Assembly (NCBI GenBank): GCA_947455875.1
Contig: CANGSD010000014.1
Span: 1 to 11,151 of the forward strand
DNA from: Comamonadaceae bacterium
GTDB lineage: Bacteria; Pseudomonadota; Gammaproteobacteria; Burkholderiales; Burkholderiaceae
DNA: 11,151 nt
Reading direction: 5' to 3'
The notes beneath the pieces were generated by a model, which saw only the letters and a program-made list of their open reading frames with translations, had not been told where the DNA came from and ran no database searches. Made by a program: the position numbers and the translations under genes. Positions 6,947 to 11,151 of the stretch are shown here, piece after piece; within the stretch, counting starts at the first letter, position 1; the number at the start of each line of letters is the position of its first letter.

Positions 6947-7099
6947 AAGGGCCCCTCGGTGAGAGATAGGTTGATGTCCAGATTTTTGTTCAGTCGCCCC
7001 CCTGACCTGCCACACCGTCATCGCGGGCACGAGGTCGATCGGGGAGCGTCTTTCGTCGGTCGCTTCTGTCTGTCGATTTAGTGCGAGACCGCGCTTTTG

Positions 7100-7128
7100 A
7101 TTAAAGCGAGGGCCCCACGCCCTGTCAA
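7100..7128 (-). promoter_or_regulatory. Strong sigma-70 promoter for hupB
   Basis: On the - strand a perfect -35 TTGACA (7128-7123) and a -10 TTTAAT (7105-7100, five of six matches) are separated by 17 nt. It points at hupB and predicts a leader of about 145 nt before the GTG at 6946. The -10 lies within a small inverted repeat CGCTTT-N5-AAAGCG (7092-7108). This is the best promoter in the window, fitting a highly expressed nucleoid protein and tRNA. Confidence 0.82.
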
Positions 7129-7159
7129 TACGGCTTGGGGCCTATACCGACAGCGGGTG

Positions 7160-7173
7160 GCGATTGTAATCGC
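7160..7173. other. Inverted repeat just after the dehydrogenase stop
   Basis: GCGATT-GT-AATCGC lies 8 nt beyond the stop of the dehydrogenase gene, with outer GGG/CCC flanks that could extend the structure. There is no T-run on the - strand. It may be a weak or factor-assisted transcript end, or a protein-binding site upstream of the hupB promoter. Confidence 0.35.
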
Positions 7174-7181
7174 TTGCCCGT

Positions 7182-8267
7182 TTACAGCGCCTGAGCGATC
7201 GCTTGCCCCAGGTCGCGGGTCCCCGCGGTGCCGCCGATGTCCGGCGTACGCGGTGCACCGCTGGCGGGATCGAGCACTTTCTCGATGGCGGCGAGCACCG
7301 CATCGTGAGCGTCCTTGTGCCCGAGAAACTCCAGCATCATCGCGCCGCACCAGATCTGGCCAATGGGGTTGGCAATCTGCTGGCCGGCGATGTCTGGGGC
7401 CGATCCATGCACCGGCTCGAACAACGACGGGTAGGTGCGATCCGGGTTCAGGTTGGCGCTGGGCGCGATGCCGATCGTGCCGGTGCACGCGGGGCCCAGG
7501 TCCGACAGGATGTCGCCAAACAGATTGCTGGCCACCACCACGTCGAAGAAATCGGGCCGCTGCACGAAGTGCGCGGTCAGGATGTCGATATGGAACTTGT
7601 CCAGCCGGATGCCCGGATAGGCCTTGGCCATCTCGGCCACGCGCTCGTCCCAGTAGGGCATGGTGATCGCGCTGCCGTTGGACTTGGTGGCGCTGGTCAG
7701 GTGCTTCTTGGGGCGCGACTGTGCCAACTCGAAGGCGAACTTGAGCACCCGGTCCACGCCCACGCGCGACATCACCGTCTCCTGCATCACGATCTCGCGC
7801 GCCGTGCCGGGGTACATGCGTCCGCCAATGCTGGAGTACTCGCCCTCGGTGTTCTCACGCACGATGTACATATCGATCTCGCCGGGCTCGCGGCGGCTGC
7901 CATCGCGGCGGACCACCGGGGCGACGATCCCGGGCATCAGGCGCGCCGGGCGCAGATTCACGTACTGGTCGAACTCGCGGCGAAACAGCAGCAGCGAACC
8001 CCACAGCGACACATGATCCGCAATCTTGTCGGGCCAGCCCACCGCGCCAAAGTAGATCGCGTCATGCCCGCCGATCTGGTCTTTCCAGTTGTCGGGAAGC
8101 ATCTTGCCGTGCTTCTCGTAGTAGTCCCAGCTCGAAAAATCGAAGTGATCGAAGTGCATGTCGATCCCAAAGCGACTGGCCGCCGCCTCCATCACCCGCA
8201 AGCCTTCGGGCATCACTTCCTTGCCGATGCCGTCAGCTGCGATCACGGCAATGCGCTTCTTGCTCAT
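7182..8267 (-). CDS. Tartrate / D-malate dehydrogenase (TtuC/DmlA family)
   Basis: A 361-residue beta-decarboxylating NAD-dependent dehydrogenase of the isopropylmalate/isocitrate dehydrogenase superfamily, tartrate/D-malate branch. It would oxidise a 2-hydroxyacid and decarboxylate it, requiring a divalent metal. Visible features: ADGIGKEV (11-18), substrate arginines in NLRPARL (104-110) and R137 of VRENTEGEYS, the catalytic lysine in TKSNG (K195), metal aspartates D228, D252 and D256 (in NLFGDILSD), and the NAD-binding HGSAPDIAG (287-295). The ATG at 8267 has AGGAGT upstream with about 8 nt spacing; the frame is open to 8360 but that extension lies in the preceding gene. It begins 1 nt after the dehalogenase stop, so the two are probably translationally coupled. 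Whether the substrate is tartrate, D-malate or a relative cannot be told from sequence; 3-isopropylmalate is less likely given RENTEGEYS. Confidence 0.92.
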   Translation of the reverse strand: MSKKRIAVIAADGIGKEVMPEGLRVMEAAASRFGIDMHFDHFDFSSWDYYEKHGKMLPDNWKDQIGGHDAIYFGAVGWPDKIADHVSLWGSLLLFRREFDQYVNLRPARLMPGIVAPVVRRDGSRREPGEIDMYIVRENTEGEYSSIGGRMYPGTAREIVMQETVMSRVGVDRVLKFAFELAQSRPKKHLTSATKSNGSAITMPYWDERVAEMAKAYPGIRLDKFHIDILTAHFVQRPDFFDVVVASNLFGDILSDLGPACTGTIGIAPSANLNPDRTYPSLFEPVHGSAPDIAGQQIANPIGQIWCGAMMLEFLGHKDAHDAVLAAIEKVLDPASGAPRTPDIGGTAGTRDLGQAIAQAL

Positions 8268-8268
8268 C

Positions 8269-9150
8269 TCACGTACTCCTGAAAAATCCGAAGGCTTCGT
8301 CCAGCACCGTCTGCGGTACCTCCTCGGCCAGGTAATGCCCGCTGTCGACGCCACGCCCACTCACGTCGAGCGCGCGCTCACGCCACAGCGCCAACACGTC
8401 AAAACATTTGCCCACGATGCCGTTATCGCCCCACAGCACGCGAATCGGCTGCGCCACTCGCAGGCCTGCAGCCACATCGGCGCGGTCATGCACCAGGTCG
8501 ATGCCGGCGCTGGCACGGTAATCACTGCAGATGCCACGGGCAGAACCTGGCAGCGCGATGCAGCGCTCGTATTCGGCCATGGCCGCCGGATCGAAGACCG
8601 CCAGGCCCGCATAGCGCGCGCCCATCACGCTGCGCAGAAAGCGCACCGGATCGTCTTCGATCAGGCCCTCGGGTAAGGGCGGCGGTTGAATCAGGAAAAA
8701 CCAGTGCCAGTAGGCGCGGGCGAAGGCCTCGCTGGTGTGGGTGTACATGGCCAGCGTGGGCGCGATGTCCAGCAGCATCAGGCGCTCGACTCGCTCGGCA
8801 TGGTCGGCCGCCAGACGGTGCGCGACCCGCGCACCGCGGTCATGTGCCAGCACCTGGAAACGCTCGAAACCCTGCGACTGCATCACCGCCACCGCGTCGA
8901 TCGCCATCTCACGGCGCGAATAGGCCACGTTGTCGGGTCCGGCCTCGGGCCGAGACGAATCGCCGTAGCCGCGCAGGTCCATCATCACCACCGAGAAACG
9001 CTGCGCCAACTGCGGTGCCACGCGGTGCCACATGGCCATCGTCTGCGGGTGGCCGTGCATTAGCAACAGCGGCTCGCCCTGCCCTGCGCGCCGGCAGGCC
9101 AGGCGGACCTCGCCGCGACGTACCTCGAATCGATCAAAGCCTTCAAACAT
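8269..9150 (-). CDS. Haloacetate (fluoroacetate) dehalogenase, alpha/beta hydrolase
   Basis: This 293-residue enzyme is closely related to the fluoroacetate dehalogenase family (FAc-DEX/DehH1), which hydrolyses haloacetate to glycolate and halide. Residues seen at the family positions: HGHPQT oxyanion region (32-37), nucleophile D104 with carboxylate-binding R105 and R108 in HDRGARVAHRL, acidic D128 in LLDIAPT, halide-pocket H149 and W150 in YWHWFFLIQP, Y211 in DYRAS, and catalytic H272 in GHYLAEE. D104, R105, R108, D128, H149 and W150 match the numbering I recall for the Burkholderia FA1 enzyme. No signal peptide, so cytoplasmic. The frame is open upstream to 10053, but only the part from ATG 9150 is hydrolase-like and the rest is antisense to nothing expected in this frame of the transporter gene. 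A hairpin CCTGCA-AGC-TGCAGG (9166-9180) sits in the 35-nt gap upstream. The real substrate could be another 2-haloacid. Confidence 0.93.
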   Translation of the reverse strand: MFEGFDRFEVRRGEVRLACRRAGQGEPLLLMHGHPQTMAMWHRVAPQLAQRFSVVMMDLRGYGDSSRPEAGPDNVAYSRREMAIDAVAVMQSQGFERFQVLAHDRGARVAHRLAADHAERVERLMLLDIAPTLAMYTHTSEAFARAYWHWFFLIQPPPLPEGLIEDDPVRFLRSVMGARYAGLAVFDPAAMAEYERCIALPGSARGICSDYRASAGIDLVHDRADVAAGLRVAQPIRVLWGDNGIVGKCFDVLALWRERALDVSGRGVDSGHYLAEEVPQTVLDEAFGFFRST

Positions 9151-9165
9151 GGGGAGCCGATTGTG

Positions 9166-9180
9166 CCTGCAAGCTGCAGG
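9166..9180. repeat. Perfect short inverted repeat between transporter and dehalogenase genes
   Basis: CCTGCA-AGC-TGCAGG, 6-bp arms with a 3-nt loop, fills much of the 35-nt gap between the transporter stop and the dehalogenase start. No T-run follows. It could stabilise or separate parts of the operon mRNA, or be chance. Confidence 0.4.
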
Positions 9181-9185
9181 GTCGC

Positions 9186-10115
9186 TCAGGACGGGTGTCG
9201 CGCCGGCGGCACGGACGGCGCCGGACTGCGCACCACCACGCTCACGCCCACCGCCGTCAACACCACGCCAAACAGGGTCAGCGCCGTGATCGGCTCGCCG
9301 AACAACTGCCACGCCATCAGGGCGGTCACGGGCGGCACCAGGTACATCAAACTGGCGACGCGGGTGGCGGCACCGCGCTGAATCATCAGGTAAAGCAGGG
9401 AGCTCGCCACCAGCGTGAGCCCCAACACCGACCAGGCCAGCGCGCCGACCAGTTCGACATTCAAAGTGCCCGCCGACGTGAACCAGCGTGGGGGCTCGGT
9501 CTCCAGCATCGCCAGCGGCATCGTCACGACGAACGCAGCCACCATCTGCACCAGCCCCGCGACACGCACATCGCACGGTTGCACGAATCGCTTCTGATAC
9601 AGCGTGCCCGCGGTGATGCCTGCCAGCGCGACGACCGCGAATGACAGGTTCAGGGCGCTCACCTCGCCCAACTCCAGCTTGTGCCACACCACCAGCACCA
9701 GGCCGCACAGACCCAGCGCCAGGCCGACCCACTGTCGGCGCGTCACGTGCCCACCGAGCGCGGACAACCACAGGCCGGTGAGCACGGGCTGCAGACCCAC
9801 CAACAGCGCCGACAGGCCCGCGCCCATGCCGTGCTTCACGGCGGCCCAAACGCCTCCGAGGTAGCACGCCTGCATCAGCACGCCGGTCACCGCCAGATGA
9901 CCCCACTGCATGCGCACCTGGGGCCAGACGGCCCGCGCCGCCAAGGCCCACACCAGCAGACACAGCGCCGACAGCGCGTAGCGCATTTCCAGAAAGGAAA
10001 AGGGGGGCGCATGCGGCATGCCATAGCGCGCCACGATGAAGCCCGTACTCCAAAGCGCCACGAACGCGGCCGGCATGACCCGGACCATCCAGGCCGTCTC
10101 GGAGCGATCATGCAT
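9186..10115 (-). CDS. EamA-domain (DMT superfamily) inner-membrane transporter
   Basis: A 309-residue polytopic membrane protein with about ten hydrophobic helices arranged as two EamA repeats, the usual architecture and length of drug/metabolite transporters. The first repeat begins PAAFVALWSTGFIVARYGMPHAPPFSFLEMRYALSAL, typical of EamA proteins. The second repeat shows LLYLMIQRGAATRVASLMYLVPPVTALMAWQLFGEPITALTLFG, with the conserved proline pair and GE near the end of the domain. Such proteins export or import small metabolites; the substrate cannot be predicted. The ATG at 10115 lies 2 nt after the pgsA stop, implying coupling to pgsA translation. It could serve the downstream dehalogenase/dehydrogenase pathway or be unrelated to it. 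Confidence 0.92.
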   Translation of the reverse strand: MHDRSETAWMVRVMPAAFVALWSTGFIVARYGMPHAPPFSFLEMRYALSALCLLVWALAARAVWPQVRMQWGHLAVTGVLMQACYLGGVWAAVKHGMGAGLSALLVGLQPVLTGLWLSALGGHVTRRQWVGLALGLCGLVLVVWHKLELGEVSALNLSFAVVALAGITAGTLYQKRFVQPCDVRVAGLVQMVAAFVVTMPLAMLETEPPRWFTSAGTLNVELVGALAWSVLGLTLVASSLLYLMIQRGAATRVASLMYLVPPVTALMAWQLFGEPITALTLFGVVLTAVGVSVVVRSPAPSVPPARHPS

Positions 10116-10117
10116 CG

Positions 10118-10684
10118 TCAGTTCACCCGCTTGCGGATCTCAGGCAGCGCCTTGCGCAGGTAATAGACCATCGACCACACGGTCAGGACCGCGGCCAGCC
10201 AGATCAGCCCGGTGCCCCAGACGCTCGTGTCGATCAGGTCGAACAAGACACCGTCGAACAGCAAGAAGGGAATGGCCACCATCTGCACGGTGGTCTTGAG
10301 CTTGCCAATCATGTGCACCGCGACGCTGCGCGAGGCGCCGATCTGCGCCATCCATTCACGCAGCGCCGAGATCGCGATCTCGCGGCCGATGATGATCAGG
10401 CCCACGAACACGTCGGCGCGCCCCAGGTGCACCAGCACCAGCAGCGAGGCACACACCAGAAACTTGTCGGCCACCGGATCGAGGAAGGCGCCGAAAGACG
10501 AGGTCTGATTCAGGCGACGCGCCAGGTAGCCGTCGAGCCAGTCGGTCAGCGCGAAGACCACGAACATCACCGTGGCCACCAGGTTCTGGACCCGCGGCTC
10601 CAGGCCCAGGTAGAACACGCCCACGATCAGCGGGATGGCGACGATGCGCGTCCAGGTCAAGAGCGTGGGGATCGTGAAGAACAT
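10118..10684 (-). CDS. pgsA: CDP-diacylglycerol-glycerol-3-phosphate 3-phosphatidyltransferase PgsA
   Basis: PgsA makes phosphatidylglycerol phosphate from CDP-diacylglycerol and glycerol 3-phosphate at the inner membrane, the committed step to phosphatidylglycerol and cardiolipin. The 188-residue product has the usual length. It carries the CDP-alcohol phosphotransferase motif: D-x2-DG-x2-AR, then G-x3-D-x3-D (in DWLDGYLARRLNQ and SFGAFLDPVADKF, about residues 48-75). It opens with the family-typical TIPTLLTWTRIVAIPLI and has several membrane helices; the basic C-terminus RKALPEIRKRVN would face the cytoplasm. It follows uvrC after 30 nt, the conserved uvrC-pgsA arrangement of many proteobacteria, and is followed closely by the EamA transporter gene. 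Confidence 0.96.
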   Translation of the reverse strand: MFFTIPTLLTWTRIVAIPLIVGVFYLGLEPRVQNLVATVMFVVFALTDWLDGYLARRLNQTSSFGAFLDPVADKFLVCASLLVLVHLGRADVFVGLIIIGREIAISALREWMAQIGASRSVAVHMIGKLKTTVQMVAIPFLLFDGVLFDLIDTSVWGTGLIWLAAVLTVWSMVYYLRKALPEIRKRVN

Positions 10685-10714
10685 GACTCGATTCTGGCAC
10701 GGGCCCGCGCGGGC

Positions 10715-11151
10715 TTAGTGCAGGGCCCGGTAGATGGTCTCGGCCAATTCGCGCGAAATGCCCTCGACGGTGGCCAGATCGTCCACGCCCGCGTCGGCCA
10801 CGCCCCGGATACCGCCAAACCGCTGCAGCAGCCGGGCGCGTTTTTTGGCGCCGATGCCCGGGATGTCTTCCAGTCGGCTGCCCCCCACCCGCACCTTGTC
10901 GCGGCGCGCGCGCATGCCGGTGATGGCAAAGCGATGAGCCTCATCGCGGATCTGCGCCACCAGCATCAGGGCTGCCGAGTCACGGCCCAAGTACACCTTC
11001 TCGCGCCCGTCGGCGAACACCAATTCTTCCAGGCCCACCTTGCGGCCTTCGCCTTTTTCCACGCCCACGATCACCGACAAATCCAGGCCCAACTCGGCGA
11101 ACACCTCGCGTGCCATGCTCACCTGGCCCTTGCCGCCGTCCACCAACACCA
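10715..11151 (-). CDS. uvrC: Excinuclease ABC subunit C, UvrC (3' end only)
   Basis: UvrC makes the two incisions in nucleotide excision repair together with UvrB. The window holds only about the last 145 codons; the gene continues past the right edge. Visible parts are the RNase H-like nuclease that makes the 5' cut, including the catalytic aspartate in LVDGGKGQ and the histidine in [10 protein letters not shown], and the C-terminal tandem helix-hairpin-helix domain ([22 protein letters not shown] and [16 protein letters not shown]). These match the end of E. coli UvrC closely. It is the first gene seen of the uvrC-pgsA-transporter-dehalogenase-dehydrogenase run. Confidence 0.96.
   Translation of the reverse strand, partial: VLVDGGKGQVSMAREVFAELGLDLSVIVGVEKGEGRKVGLEELVFADGREKVYLGRDSAALMLVAQIRDEAHRFAITGMRARRDKVRVGGSRLEDIPGIGAKKRARLLQRFGGIRGVADAGVDDLATVEGISRELAETIYRALH

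Noticed and set aside
6222..6962. + strand open frame of 246 codons across the intergenic region
   Set aside because: It runs antisense through tRNA-Val, the terminator and hupB and has no recognisable protein features.
7203..8282. + strand open frame of 359 codons
   Set aside because: It is antisense to the dehydrogenase gene, His/Arg/Val-rich and featureless.
9151..10053. Upstream extension of the dehalogenase frame, giving a 594-residue protein
   Set aside because: The extension is an out-of-frame reading of the transporter gene; its sequence is Ala/Gly/Arg-rich without a fold, while the hydrolase begins at the expected residue at 9150.
1..11151. CRISPR arrays, insertion sequences, integrases, attachment sites
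   Set aside because: No regularly spaced repeats, transposase-like frames or terminal inverted repeats were seen; tRNA-Val shows no nearby 3'-end duplication or integrase.

Overview
The window reads as GC-rich chromosomal DNA of a betaproteobacterium, most likely Burkholderiales and Comamonadaceae-like. The grounds are the near-canonical HU-beta sequence followed by a tRNA-Val, the uvrC-pgsA pair, and the overall style of the proteins. This placement is by recall, not by a search. Almost all of the sequence is coding. The only notably AT-richer stretch is the intergenic region around 6300-6540.

Left part (1-4993, + strand): the end of a flagellar export-apparatus operon, fliP (3' end only), fliQ, fliR and flhB, packed with short gaps or an overlap. 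Three unrecognised genes follow in the same direction. The first encodes a soluble domain resembling an ExeA/DamX-type AAA ATPase that has lost its nucleotide-binding motifs, then a basic Ala/Pro/Lys linker and a C-terminal membrane anchor. The second encodes a small, probably disordered protein. The third encodes a protein with an Ala/Pro-rich N-terminus, one membrane helix and a long coiled coil. Facing them on the - strand (5028-6266) is a sigma-54 enhancer-binding protein of FleQ/FlrA type without a receiver domain. The fliPQR-flhB order beside a FleQ-like activator recalls polar flagellar systems of Pseudomonas and Vibrio more than FlhDC-controlled ones.

Middle (6267-7181): a regulatory region for the activator gene with a candidate sigma-54 promoter, a candidate sigma-70 promoter and a near-palindrome. 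Next come a strong hairpin terminator, tRNA-Val(UAC) and hupB, the last two on the - strand. A near-perfect sigma-70 promoter (TTGACA-17-TTTAAT) precedes hupB, so promoter, hupB, tRNA-Val and terminator look like one transcription unit.

Right part (7182-11151, - strand): uvrC (3' end only), pgsA, an EamA/DMT transporter, a haloacetate/fluoroacetate dehalogenase with a full set of C-F cleavage residues, and a TtuC/DmlA-type tartrate/D-malate dehydrogenase. Gaps are 30, 2, 35 and 1 nt, so this looks like one operon in which catabolic genes follow a DNA-repair/phospholipid pair.

The best candidates for something new are the three-gene membrane cassette beside flhB, the FlhB variant NPEH cleavage motif, the receiver-less FleQ-like regulator with its possible sigma-54 promoter, and the coupled dehalogenase-dehydrogenase pair.
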